Positions 54,801 to 64,000 of a stretch of DNA of 64,000 nt are shown here, one piece after another. The stretch lies in the NCBI RefSeq assembly GCF_029193575.1, contig NZ_JARGCS010000030.1:62001-126000 (forward strand), written 5' to 3'. The notes under the pieces are model-generated. The model saw nothing but the letters and a program-made list of their open reading frames with translations, did not search any database and was not told the DNA's origin. Within the stretch, counting starts at the first letter, position 1; every line of letters begins with the position of its first letter. This stretch comes from Pseudomonas entomophila. GTDB lineage: Bacteria; Pseudomonadota; Gammaproteobacteria; Pseudomonadales; Pseudomonadaceae. A program made the position numbers and the translations under genes.

Positions 54801-57800
54801 CCCCGCGAGGAATCAGCAAAGCCTCGTCAGCGACTACCGCTATCATGGCAGCTATTTGAAAGATGAGCATTTCGCGTGCGGTGTCACACGCTGGATAGGT
54901 GGAACGTCTTCGGCAGACTTCAAGGTGTTTGACCGTCGAGGGCGCCAGCTTGCACATGGCGATGCTCAGGCTGAGACCATCACGGTGGCGAGCGAAGCGT
55001 TGGGGCGCAGCTTCGTCACTTATCCCGTCGGGTACTGGGGTGATACCGAAAGGCGAGTGGGACAGCGCGTGATTGCTTTCATACGAGCATGCTTTCTCAG
55101 CGCCCCACCTGACCCTCACGAGTGGAGCAACGGGTCACATCGCTCGTTTAACGAGGTTGAAGACAATTATGAGCGCGAGCATTCACTAAGCTATCAAGAC
55201 TATTCATTGGACAACGATGATGATCACACACCGGACAACGATGACGATCACACACCGCTCCAGTTAACCGAGTTGGAGAAAGAAAACCAAATTCATAAAC
55301 CGGTTTGCGATGCCCTGAAAGCTCATAAGCTCAGCTTCAAAGTCCTGCATGAGCAGGTGATTCGTACGTTGGCCTCTTGTATCGTGGACCCTTTGCATCA
55401 GCCGCAGATCCTTTCCCCTGCGTCGGACCGGTCAGCGTTGCTCGCCTCATTGGCGGCAATCGATTGGAACAGTTTTTTCGAGCGCTATCGGTTCATTCTG
55501 CCGCTGCTCAGTTACATCGAAGACTCGCGTATGGATGTTCACAGTGATGAGCGTTCCCGCGATCGCGTGCAGTTCGCTGAAACTGGCACCTATCTCAAGA
55601 CACTCAATCAAGCGTGTCTGTGCAACGAGCATGATCAAGTTATCCGTCTCAAGGCCACGGATGGCTGCTTAACCTACAATGCGTACTATTCCGCTCAAGG
55701 TCCCAATACGATCGTCTGCAGCCCTGTGCAGGAGCTGCCGACGCTCGAATGTCCAGCCATCCCGCCCGGTACGCCTGCGCCGTTGATGGCTGAATATCAA
55801 TGCGATCCGTTTGGGAATCCGATGCGCTTGACGCTCTACGGATATCGCGCGTGCAAACGTAACGACCGAGACCTGCTTGAAGTCGCTCACACCGTCACGA
55901 TCGAGGGAGTCAAAGCTACGTTGTCGGGAGGACAGCTGGATGCCAATGCCACGTGGTGCCTGAGCGTACCCGACAAGGCGCCGGTAGTTCGCAGGAGTAG
56001 TACGACGGTCAGCGCAATCGCCAATAAAACCAAGGAGCCGGATTGCAAGGTCAAGGTGTGGTCGACGACTGAAGAACAGACCACCCAGTGTGGTAATGAC
56101 GTGTTCACCGTGACCACCAGCCAGGCATTCGAAAACAACCCGAATGGCGCAGGCATAGAGGTGCGTACCAGCGCCAAAACGACGTCAGGTACTGTGTTGC
56201 TGAAAAAAGAGGTACGCTCTCGTTTCACTCATAAGTGCCTCCAGAAGCTGGAAGACCACGTGGAGTGTCGCTGGCGATATGACGCCCTCGCCCGAGTCGT
56301 CGAGCACCAGCGCTATCTCCTTCAGGCGGGTGCAACGACCGTAAAGAAAGATCAAAAGCCTGATCAGACCACGACCATCACTTATTCCACTGACAGCAAG
56401 GTCGAAACCCACACGCTGCGCAATGGGGAGCAGACGCGCAATCACAAGGATGGCTTACAGCGCGTTTGGCTCACACAATGGCGCCGCAGCGAAAAAGCGT
56501 CTTTCGTGCCGATGACCGAGCAGTCTTTCGCCAGCATCGACTCGTCTCAGCTCCTGTGGGGTCTGTCATGGGACTACCTGCCAGGTGGCCAGGCCGTGCT
56601 TGCGAACGGTGACGAGGTGTTGGGGGAAATGCCTTGGAGCAGGCAGGTCGAGGGCGAGGATACGCTGGTCGAACATGGCCTGGGGCGGCGCTTGCTCGCT
56701 CGACATCGTCAGCGTACCGAGCCGCTCAGCGCGGGCGGGTTTATCCGCTCGGACAGTCAGACGGACGCGCAAGGCAATGCCTGTGCGCTCATCAAGCGCC
56801 GGTACGATGGCAATGGTGCGTTGATCTCGCTTGAGCGCACCGTGGATGGCAAGGCGTCGAATACCACGCTGGTCCGAGATCAGTTGGGGCGAGTGACCCA
56901 TATGACGCGCGCCGACGGTAGTGTCATCGAGCGGTCCTACAAGGGTTTCAGCAATCAGGTTATTGAACTGAAGGTTGATGCCAAAGTGGTTGCGACGCAG
57001 GAAGTCAACTTGCCTTCGACCTTGACCTCCAGAACGGTTGGTACGCGCCGCTACGGGTTCTCGGACAGTGGAGTGGCCCTGCCAGACAAGACTTTGCTCA
57101 GTTTCAGCGATTCGGCCCAGGGCTCCAGCTACAAGGCCGACGAGCAGACGCTGGCCCAGCTGACACTCAGTGGAGCAATGGTCAAATGGGCTACGCCCGA
57201 TACTGTGGACAGCGAGGGTCGCGCAGTAAGCGGTTGGGCTCACTGCGTGACTGGCGCGAGCCTTCCCGGGGCGTCTGGGGTTGAGGAAAGCGGCCCGCGT
57301 GGCACGGTCAAGGGGGCACGTTGGCAATCGTTGCGGGGGGTGACCGTGGCGGCACGAGGGACCAATGGTCACTTGCAGCGTTGTTTCGATGATCGGGCCG
57401 GTCGGACGCTGCGTACCTGCCAAGAGCACGAGGATGCTCGGTTTCGCTACGACGCGCTGGGTCATTTGGTATCCAGGCACGTTCATGCGCTGGGCGGCGG
57501 TGGCCAGTGGCAGGTGTGCAGCCAGCATGATGCGTTCGATCAAGAAACGTGTCGCACCTTCAGCCGTAATGACAGTGTGGTGTTCGAGCAGCGCCTGACC
57601 TGGAAAGGCGAAGGCAAGCTGGGCAGTAAGCAAAGCTGCAAGGGGCGACAGGTACTGCGTACCGAACGGTTCGACTATGACGAGCTTGACAGGCTCAAGG
57701 CCTATTCATGTGAAGCGCTAGCACCCGAGCATTACCCCCAGGACGCCACTAACAAGGCGGTCAAGTCTCAAACCTTCATCTGGGACAGCTTGAGTAATAT

Positions 57801-59439
57801 GACCGAGTGCCTGACGACCTATTCGGATCATGGCACGCGCAAACAGGTCTTCGGCTACGAAGACAACGACCCGACCCGGCTTAAATCTGTGAAGTGCGGC
57901 GAAGACGCGAAAGTGCTTTCATGGAGCAGTAATGGTTGGCTGACCACCGATGAACAGGGTCGCACGCTCAGCTACAACGCCGGTGGCCAGTTGACGCAGA
58001 TTTGCGATGCACAAAACCAGGTGCTGTCGCGTTATACCTATGACGGGCATGATCGCCTGGCTGCCCAATACGTCGCGACAGACGCTACTACCCGTGAACT
58101 TCGTTACTCGGGTAGCGAGTTGATCGGTGAGGTATGGTTCGACAAAGACGGTAACGCCAGTCGCTCGATCAGCTTGAGCCGTGGTCTTGCTGCCTATGAA
58201 GGCGCAAGCGTGCGCTGGTTGATAGACGATCCGCAGAGCGGTGTGGTGGGTGAGGTCAACGGTACAACCCTGACGATGAGCCCGCTGTTACCCTTCGGCG
58301 AGGGGGCTGACGCTTGCGCCCTGGATATGGGCTACAACGGTATGCGCCGCGATCCGGTGACAGGTAACTATCACGCCGGCAATGGCTATCGTTGCTACAA
58401 CCCGACATTGGGTCGCTATCTGCAGCCAGATTGGCTGAGCCCGTTCGGACAAGGGGGGATCAATGACTACGTGCATTGTCCAGACCCTGTGAATTGGCAC
58501 GATCCCAGTGGTGCGATCATGCTCAGCCGTTGGGCACAGGCGCAGACGCTCAATGCGCTGGAGCAGCACTTGAGTGAGGTCCAGCCGATGCCTGTCGGCA
58601 CAAAATGGCGTGGGCTGGCAATGTCGGCGGTATTGACGGTGCTGGGGATAGCTTCCGTGGTCATGAGTGGAGGCGCTACATCGGCCTGGGTCGTCGCTGC
58701 TCTGACAACATTGAACACGGTCTCTTTCGGGCTGGAGTTCGCCTCGGAGATGGTCAGGGACGTGAATCCTGGTTTGGCCAGTAAACTGGGCATCGCCTCA
58801 GGTATTACAGGTGTTCTATCTATCGGCAACCCTGCGGGTATGTTCAAGCTGTTAGCCAAAGGTTTCAGGGCCTGCACCGTGTTTGCGTTGCGTATCGCAC
58901 GCGGAGCCGCATTGCAGATGCACCATGCCCGCGAGGCATTTCGCATCATGCGTCTCAGAGGTATCGAAATGGGGCGAATTGCCTGGAATAGTGGTAAGCA
59001 TGTACCCAAGGCCCTGGCGCACAACTCCGGGCTCGATATCCTGGGCTCACCGCATTTACGAGGCTTCACGGTCGCCCGACGGCCTAACGGCAAGATGGGT
59101 AGGTACATTGGAAACGATTCGCCAATCGGCTCGATAAGCGAATTCATCTTCGATCACCGGTTCGAGATCATTCGTGGCTGGAAGGCTGACCTTGTCCGGC
59201 TCAACAGGACGTTAGCCAATCTAGGGGAGGCCGCCTATCAAACGATGGACCTATACCTGGATTTCGACGACCTGAAGGACGGCCTGAATTTGTTTATGCC
59301 CGAAGAACAGCAACTCGGAAACGGTTCGAGCCTCAAAGGCCGCTTGGCGAAGTTGAAGGTCAACATCCCCTATGGGCGCAGAGCAGAGATGCAGGTTTTG
59401 ACGCCTCCTATCGCTGGTACCGGCCCTGCATTTGGATGA
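51811..59439 (+). CDS. giant RHS/YD-repeat protein with a unique C-terminal domain
   Basis: A 2542-residue protein. Residues about 1-600 hold repeated beta domains without known motif. YD-type repeats run from about 640 to 2200 (YRYHGSYLKDEHFACGVTRW, RYDALGHLVSRH, YTYDGHDRLAAQ). The RHS core ends YNPTLGRYLQPDWLSPFGQGGIN and DPSGA (about 2231). The last 307 residues begin with a hydrophobic stretch (about 2268-2345) and end in a domain I do not recognise. In RHS proteins the core shell encloses a C-terminal toxin. There is no Sec signal, and no VgrG, PAAR or Tc toxin genes adjoin. Base composition looks less GC-rich than neighbours, as in transferred DNA. ATG 51811 has GGGAG upstream. Confidence 0.85.
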   Translation: MASSETTAVNQVDTVTNTGGEVSTPYLITNLPDGYLPDMSGFTMVRVGSTESGWLSTCPIESSRDLVKGETLTACLVNPLDGELTTLQYTAQDDKLSAADWPKAFAAHIAKNGRSLTAGQWQDGEFTADGDALRLWNHAQYRSFTTAPFARNLVQGLACNDDFELAPEQTLSLQVRDLKTQHLYEQHFFTPTKEHAGKAWSEALCTQVNTNSVLLRAGILDAGCNVVAAAAGNAFWVAQCSELCVTLTESHWWAAREFTATEALTEGEALQVFVYDAFSHRLLDQFSWTPDESQRAKDKWPSAWAGAVNGSSLAQWLHVGAKGTAGSTEVPADSIRATLWQRGDAVRIFTTLPDAENWIPGPRLDEAWANACDAVLLCVRHPYSLKLMHLDVFTPQSAASDVEDQEGWLQAWKTHLSERHWPQLIVGRENAAGQLDLSASATGPVRLWSPRFAELLIEVENVGDGAQWETSRYQDYLLPTDTFPGQRAPSTFVNSFLNMDTRFSRGRACVIVKHLIEGDLEFRLSQAALDKGYSIADCARTAARDGMLGYHAENTVVPVEVSADRVVWRGPIRNSIYEILLDYPAQACDATELVLGYAGLFTEQFFWKGVKSVPFTSPAPLPAYSPSSPLCEDYGNTFRSEVFDVSGQTETGVDPRTGLFHAHYPVATLRGLEGLGPVCDLTLHYSALRGNEAGLGDGWAWRFSSLEHRDRRLTLADGLQIDFTDAEWSELAQGNSLTKAQCVIRSNADYSEVTVSLPSGRQEILTKPSAEGSDEEEPNDKVRQEILRLLRAIKSKSKPEFPAKPQGFQQWALICILPVGYYAAASLDWNSALNAWKDRVKELDQQIAYYERSFVQLLPSRIVSPYGQVLALTWKRQKGQFLLQKVKSDETTLFEGTYLPSTVTLSLWETSDADRAHVRLTLENYLLKTIQRFQGSDDSNLLHEVQYGYDQDPTLDRVLNQVRELDGSVEFVRFEHEAMTFSDSRPALPRVQQHVIIPARNQQSLVSDYRYHGSYLKDEHFACGVTRWIGGTSSADFKVFDRRGRQLAHGDAQAETITVASEALGRSFVTYPVGYWGDTERRVGQRVIAFIRACFLSAPPDPHEWSNGSHRSFNEVEDNYEREHSLSYQDYSLDNDDDHTPDNDDDHTPLQLTELEKENQIHKPVCDALKAHKLSFKVLHEQVIRTLASCIVDPLHQPQILSPASDRSALLASLAAIDWNSFFERYRFILPLLSYIEDSRMDVHSDERSRDRVQFAETGTYLKTLNQACLCNEHDQVIRLKATDGCLTYNAYYSAQGPNTIVCSPVQELPTLECPAIPPGTPAPLMAEYQCDPFGNPMRLTLYGYRACKRNDRDLLEVAHTVTIEGVKATLSGGQLDANATWCLSVPDKAPVVRRSSTTVSAIANKTKEPDCKVKVWSTTEEQTTQCGNDVFTVTTSQAFENNPNGAGIEVRTSAKTTSGTVLLKKEVRSRFTHKCLQKLEDHVECRWRYDALARVVEHQRYLLQAGATTVKKDQKPDQTTTITYSTDSKVETHTLRNGEQTRNHKDGLQRVWLTQWRRSEKASFVPMTEQSFASIDSSQLLWGLSWDYLPGGQAVLANGDEVLGEMPWSRQVEGEDTLVEHGLGRRLLARHRQRTEPLSAGGFIRSDSQTDAQGNACALIKRRYDGNGALISLERTVDGKASNTTLVRDQLGRVTHMTRADGSVIERSYKGFSNQVIELKVDAKVVATQEVNLPSTLTSRTVGTRRYGFSDSGVALPDKTLLSFSDSAQGSSYKADEQTLAQLTLSGAMVKWATPDTVDSEGRAVSGWAHCVTGASLPGASGVEESGPRGTVKGARWQSLRGVTVAARGTNGHLQRCFDDRAGRTLRTCQEHEDARFRYDALGHLVSRHVHALGGGGQWQVCSQHDAFDQETCRTFSRNDSVVFEQRLTWKGEGKLGSKQSCKGRQVLRTERFDYDELDRLKAYSCEALAPEHYPQDATNKAVKSQTFIWDSLSNMTECLTTYSDHGTRKQVFGYEDNDPTRLKSVKCGEDAKVLSWSSNGWLTTDEQGRTLSYNAGGQLTQICDAQNQVLSRYTYDGHDRLAAQYVATDATTRELRYSGSELIGEVWFDKDGNASRSISLSRGLAAYEGASVRWLIDDPQSGVVGEVNGTTLTMSPLLPFGEGADACALDMGYNGMRRDPVTGNYHAGNGYRCYNPTLGRYLQPDWLSPFGQGGINDYVHCPDPVNWHDPSGAIMLSRWAQAQTLNALEQHLSEVQPMPVGTKWRGLAMSAVLTVLGIASVVMSGGATSAWVVAALTTLNTVSFGLEFASEMVRDVNPGLASKLGIASGITGVLSIGNPAGMFKLLAKGFRACTVFALRIARGAALQMHHAREAFRIMRLRGIEMGRIAWNSGKHVPKALAHNSGLDILGSPHLRGFTVARRPNGKMGRYIGNDSPIGSISEFIFDHRFEIIRGWKADLVRLNRTLANLGEAAYQTMDLYLDFDDLKDGLNLFMPEEQQLGNGSSLKGRLAKLKVNIPYGRRAEMQVLTPPIAGTGPAFG
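55211..55258 (+). repeat. 24-base tandem duplication inside the RHS gene
   Basis: Two copies of ACAACGATGAYGATCACACA plus CCGS run head to tail (55211-55234 and 55235-55258). They add a DNDDDHTP repeat to the protein. Two mismatches separate the copies, so the duplication is fairly recent. Confidence 0.88.
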
Positions 59440-59476
59440 TTACAGTTTGTATCACGGGGTGGTTCGCAACTCGACA

Positions 59477-59504
59477 CGCCGGGGATAGCAAGGTACCCCC
59501 GGCG
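59477..59504. terminator. hairpin between the converging RHS and ybiT genes
   Basis: CGCCGGGG (59477-59484) pairs with the CCCCCGGCG at 59496-59504. No T-run follows on either strand, so termination by this element is uncertain. Confidence 0.45.
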
Positions 59505-59517
59505 ATCGAGGCGATGG

Positions 59518-61104
<1,587 letters not shown>

Positions 61105-61388
61105 GGGCTTACCTATCAGTAGCTTACGAAGCTGTGGGCCCCGCTGGTACCGATCGGATACCCGTTTGCGGGACGTGCCAGCTCGCTTCAGTCAGAGCTT
61201 GGGGTGGACCAACAGGCAAGCGTCTAGAGCAGCATCGGAACGCTGTGACCCAGCTGTTGGGCGAAAATGCGGGGGTTGAGGCCGGACATTGGGCGGCATT
61301 GTCGCATAGGTGGGGCGGGAGGTGTATGGGCGAGTGGCGGATAACGAGCGGTTCGCATACCGGTAGCTATCGTGGCGGGCGCCCGGTG
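61105..61388. other. intergenic DNA, no gene recognised
   Basis: Short frames here lack ribosome sites or family features. The ybiT promoter probably lies in the left part; no clear hexamers were assigned. Confidence 0.3.
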
Positions 61389-61601
61389 TCATTCGACGCC
61401 TGTGTGCTGGCTGGCATGACGCTTATCGTTGATGCAGTGTTCCAGCGCGCGCAGGCGCGAGGTCGATCCCGGTTCTGCCAGTGGCATGGGCCTGGTTTTG
61501 CCTGGCGGCTCGCCGCAAGGTAGCGCCTGCAATCCACTGGGCGGCATGTGCACGTGCATCTGGCGTCGCCGCTGTTGCGCAAGCTTGTGGAGGCGTTTCA
61601 T
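61389..61601 (-). CDS. small hypothetical protein
   Basis: A 70-residue basic protein (MKRLHKLAQQRRRQMHVHMP...) with no signal peptide or membrane span. The case for it is a good ribosome site (GAGGAAGG six bases before ATG 61601) and a composition unlike random antisense frames. I do not recognise a family. Coding status needs comparison with other genomes. Confidence 0.45.
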   Translation of the reverse strand: MKRLHKLAQQRRRQMHVHMPPSGLQALPCGEPPGKTRPMPLAEPGSTSRLRALEHCINDKRHASQHTGVE

Positions 61602-61719
61602 CACGGCCTTCCTCGATGGGTGCCTTTCGCGCCGTGGCAAAAGGACATGTCCACCAGTAAGCACGTGTTTTGGTGCATCGTGCCGCTGGCCGACCAACGG
61701 CCATGCCAAGCGGTCACGG

Positions 61720-61935
61720 TCAGCGCAGGCAGCGGCGCGTTCGCACCCATTCATCGGCCACATCACCCATGGTCAGGGGTATGCCGCTCTTTATCCAGGC
61801 CATGAAGGCGCGGTCGAACTTGAACGTGTCGCCGCACTCGCCAATCAGAAACCGGCGCACCGCCTGTGTGTTGCGGTAGTGCTGGTCGAGCGGGGTGTCG
61901 CGGCTGATCGGCCCTGCGTGCCAGTCGAAGCTCAT
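61720..61935 (-). CDS. small DUF6434-like protein
   Basis: A 71-residue protein beginning MSFDWHAGPISRDTPLDQHY, with RNTQAVRRFLIGECG, FKFDRAFMAWIK and TMGDVADEW. I believe it belongs to the DUF6434 family of small proteins with a SAP-like fold; function unknown. ATG 61935 is preferred to the longer frame from 62082, whose extra residues look non-coding. Confidence 0.7.
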   Translation of the reverse strand: MSFDWHAGPISRDTPLDQHYRNTQAVRRFLIGECGDTFKFDRAFMAWIKSGIPLTMGDVADEWVRTRRCLR

Positions 61936-62000
61936 CGAGGTTTCCTTGTACCGGCTCGCTATCTGGCGCATTCCGGCATGCTGACGACCTATTCGCGCAA

Positions 62001-62024
62001 AGAAAAGCCCGCGGGGCAGCGGGC
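62001..62024 (-). terminator. hairpin with U-tract, minus strand
   Basis: On the minus strand GCCCGC (62024-62019) and GCGGGC (62012-62007) form a stem followed by TTTTCT. It lies about 65 bases before the DUF6434 start and could end transcription arriving from the right. Between it and 62196 no gene is seen. Confidence 0.6.
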
Positions 62025-62196
62025 TAAAGTGTTTCACGGATGAAAAGCTACCATGCCAGCCCAAAGGTGAAAAAAGCGTCAAGGCAAGGCGAAGAAGGAA
62101 GATCAGCGTTGTCGCCCTGATTCTGCGGCGGCAACGGAATCATCGACGAAGTATTCAACGGCGCGCTGAACCGGGGCGAACGTTGCCCTGCGCCTC

Positions 62197-62229
62197 TCAA
62201 AGAAAAGCCGGGACTGATCGCCCCGGCTC
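62197..62229 (-). terminator. rho-independent terminator of the small hydrophilic protein gene
   Basis: Minus-strand stem GCCGGG...CCCGGC (62227-62222 with 62212-62207) followed by TTTTCTTT, about 20 bases after the stop of the gene at 62250. Confidence 0.82.
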
Positions 62230-62249
62230 ACCTGCAACGGCGCTGTCAC

Positions 62250-62537
62250 TCAGCGCTTTTCTTCATCACTCCAGTGCTCCTTGCCCGGGTCGCGTTCACC
62301 CATCGGGTCCGCCTCCGGCGCACGCTCGCGGTCCTTTTGCCAGTCTCCGCCAGCGCCCTGGCCACCTTTCTCGCCGCCCTGGGAGGTACGGCTCGGGTCA
62401 TCCTTGGCACCGCCTTCGTTCATCTGGCCACCCTGGCGCCCCATGTCTGAAGAGCGGCCCGGGTCGGCACCCTGGTTACGCTGGGGGTCTTGCGGATTAC
62501 CTTGTTGACTGCGGTGGTCATCTGGATTCCTAGGCAT
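62250..62537 (-). CDS. small hydrophilic, probably disordered protein
   Basis: A 95-residue protein rich in Gly, Asp, Glu, Gln and Arg (MPRNPDDHRSQQGNPQDPQ..., ending DPGKEHWSDEEKR) with no hydrophobic segment. The composition is like hydrophilin or stress-induced KGG-type proteins. GAGG lies nine bases upstream of ATG 62537, and a terminator follows. An ATG 15 bases further upstream overlaps that ribosome site and is rejected. Confidence 0.72.
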   Translation of the reverse strand: MPRNPDDHRSQQGNPQDPQRNQGADPGRSSDMGRQGGQMNEGGAKDDPSRTSQGGEKGGQGAGGDWQKDRERAPEADPMGERDPGKEHWSDEEKR

Positions 62538-62730
62538 GATGTGGTACCTCATCGCTTACGCACAGGAAAGTCTGTGTGTACGGATGACCGGGGCGAACGT
62601 TCGCAGATTTCAAAAACTTCCGGTTTTGCAGACCAAACGCTCCAACAACCCCAGGCCCAATGGATCGTGCGCAAAAAGCCGATGGGGGTGCGCCGGTGGC
62701 GGCTTGCCCTGCGGGGCCGCCGCGTGCTGA

Positions 62731-63111
62731 TCAGCCTTGGGCCAATTGCTCCGAGATCGACACCGTACGCGATGAAATCTCGCCGCCCGTGTGCAGGGTG
62801 GTGTCGGTTTCGATCAGCATCACCGCGCACTCTTCATGGGCGATGGGCTTGTGCAGCGCCTGGCGGGGAATCACGCAGAACTCCCCGGCCTGCAAATGCA
62901 CCGTGCGGTCTTCGAGCAGGATCTGCAGCCTGCCGGAGATGACCATGAACATCTCGTCCTCGTGCTCATGGGCGTGCCAGACGAATTCCCCCTTGAGCTT
63001 CGCGACCTTGATGAACTGATTGTTGACGCGCCCGACCACACGCGGTTTCCAGTGTTCGGTAATGCCCTCCAGTGCCTGTTGCAGGCTGATGGTCGTGTTG
63101 GTGTGGGTCAT
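62731..63111 (-). CDS. cupin-domain protein
   Basis: A 126-residue single cupin. Motif 1 is HAHEHEDEMFMVISGRLQI with the metal ligands H-x-H-x4-E; motif 2 is LQAGEFCVIPRQALHKPIA, with the last His ligand. It is probably a small metal-dependent enzyme or sugar/ligand-binding protein; the substrate is unknown. ATG 63111 has GGAG seven bases upstream. It diverges from a LysR gene, a common regulator-target layout. Confidence 0.88.
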   Translation of the reverse strand: MTHTNTTISLQQALEGITEHWKPRVVGRVNNQFIKVAKLKGEFVWHAHEHEDEMFMVISGRLQILLEDRTVHLQAGEFCVIPRQALHKPIAHEECAVMLIETDTTLHTGGEISSRTVSISEQLAQG

Positions 63112-63177
63112 GATCATGCTCCGAAGGTTGGGAGGCACGAATCTAGGAAAGGGAAGGTGCTTTGGGTAGCGACGTTT

Positions 63178-63183
63178 TATAAT
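63178..63183 (+). promoter_or_regulatory. -10 element of the LysR gene
   Basis: TATAAT lies 20-29 bases before the two candidate starts. No strong -35 hexamer stands 17 bases upstream, which would fit an activator-dependent or autoregulated promoter in the 100-base divergent gap. Confidence 0.5.
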
Positions 63184-63211
63184 GCGGGTATTTACATCGC
63201 TAATGGCAATC

Positions 63212-64000
63212 ATGGGAAAAGTCCTCAATATCGACCTGGCCCTGCTTCGCGCATTCGTCGAAGTGGCGGACAGTGGCAGCATGAGCGCCGCCGCCGAGCG
63301 CCTGCACCTCACCCAGGGCGCTGTCAGCCTGCGCATCAAGCGGCTCGAATCATTCTTCGGCTGCCTGCTGCTCGAGCGCGATGCCTCGGGCAGCCGCCTG
63401 AGCACGCAAGGCGGCGAGCTGCTACCCGATGCGCGGCGCCTGTTGGCCATGAACGATCGCCTGTGCCGACGCGCCCTGGCCGCTCCAGCACTCGAGCGAG
63501 TGCGCCTCGGGCTGCCGTTCGACATGGCCGGTGCGCAGTTGGCGCCTTTGCTGAAGACCTTCAACGAGGCGTTCCCACAGGTCGAAGTGAAAATCATCAG
63601 TGCCTCGTCCGTGGACATCGACGCGGCCTACGCGCGAGGTGAAGTGGACATTGCCTTGACCCAGGGGCCACCGACCAGCCCGCTGGGCGAGAGGCTCGCG
63701 CTAGACCGCCTGATCTGGCTGGGACGGGAAAGCGCCTGGGCGCGACGGCAAGCGCTGCCGCTGTGCTTTCTGACGCACAACTGCGTGTTCCGTGACGCCG
63801 TTATCCAGCGGCTGGCCGACGCGGGTATCGAATGGACGGTAGTGTTCGAGAACGAGTCCGTCGACACTACGCTGTCGATGGTCCTCAACGACCTGGCGGT
63901 GACGCCTTGGCTGCGCAGCCTCGTGCCGGATTACGCGAAAGGCTTGGTGGTCGAGCAAGGGCTGCCGCGGCTTGCGCAGTTGGCGATCCGCTTGCAGGTG
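63212..64000 (+). CDS. LysR-family transcriptional regulator (runs off the window)
   Basis: Open to the window end: 263 residues seen. The N-terminal winged helix is clear (DLALLRAFVEVADSGSMSAA, LTQGAVSLRIKRLESFFG), followed by a substrate-binding domain (VRLGLPFDMAGAQLAPLLKTF, VDIALTQGPP). ATG 63212 or an in-frame ATG at 63203 starts the gene; neither has a strong ribosome site. It probably controls the divergent cupin gene. Confidence 0.92.
   Translation, partial: MGKVLNIDLALLRAFVEVADSGSMSAAAERLHLTQGAVSLRIKRLESFFGCLLLERDASGSRLSTQGGELLPDARRLLAMNDRLCRRALAAPALERVRLGLPFDMAGAQLAPLLKTFNEAFPQVEVKIISASSVDIDAAYARGEVDIALTQGPPTSPLGERLALDRLIWLGRESAWARRQALPLCFLTHNCVFRDAVIQRLADAGIEWTVVFENESVDTTLSMVLNDLAVTPWLRSLVPDYAKGLVVEQGLPRLAQLAIRLQV

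Overview
The window looks like chromosomal DNA of a Pseudomonas of the P. putida group. The basis is high-GC codon use, REP-type repeats with the core GCGGGCTTGCCCCGCGATAGGG between genes, and familiar pseudomonad gene families; species was not determined by any search. No rRNA, tRNA, CRISPR array, insertion sequence or prophage was seen.

Bases 1-30108 hold one apparent programme. A cut-off sigma-54 activator (2-448) precedes three sets of genes. (i) A periplasmic copper/redox operon (730-12070): a giant multicopper oxidase of the MnxG/McoA manganese-oxidase type, a YVTN beta-propeller protein, two SCO1/SenC copper chaperones, a cytochrome c fused to a periplasmic binding protein, and a SurA-like protein. 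(ii) A tightly packed operon (12302-21799): a receiver-only response regulator, a GspE-type ATPase, four inner-membrane/periplasmic platform proteins, a TPR-secretin lipoprotein, three pseudopilins, then csgE, csgF and csgG. It has no GspF/PilC gene. (iii) A minus-strand operon (29931 down to 24370): two paralogous exported proteins, csgB, and an unusually long csgA. All three sets start with a sigma-54 -24/-12 promoter. Copies of TTCCCC-N6-GGGGAA, exact at two sites and imperfect at the others, lie 50-150 bp upstream of each. I infer one activator coordinating an amyloid fibre, its export machine and a surface or periplasmic copper oxidase. YbjN-like, parvulin and AlkB genes sit between sets ii and iii.

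Bases 30340-44315 encode quinohemoprotein amine dehydrogenase and its maturation set: a sigma-54 activator, an ABC exporter (QhpF), a subtilisin-like protease (QhpE), a flavin monooxygenase (QhpG), an aldehyde dehydrogenase on the minus strand, then QhpA, the radical SAM enzyme QhpD, the cross-linked gamma subunit QhpC, QhpB and an acyl-CoA synthetase. Amine would be oxidised in the periplasm to aldehyde, then in the cytoplasm to acid and acyl-CoA. Sigma-54 promoters face both ways between the aldehyde dehydrogenase and qhpA.

Bases 44389-51532 hold mobA, an RND efflux pump with its adaptor (minus strand), and a divergent OmpR/HK two-component pair. Bases 51811-59439 are one 2542-residue RHS/YD-repeat protein in DNA that looks less GC-rich than its surroundings, with a unique C-terminal domain. 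The right end has the ABC-F ATPase YbiT, three small genes, a cupin and a LysR regulator that runs off the window.
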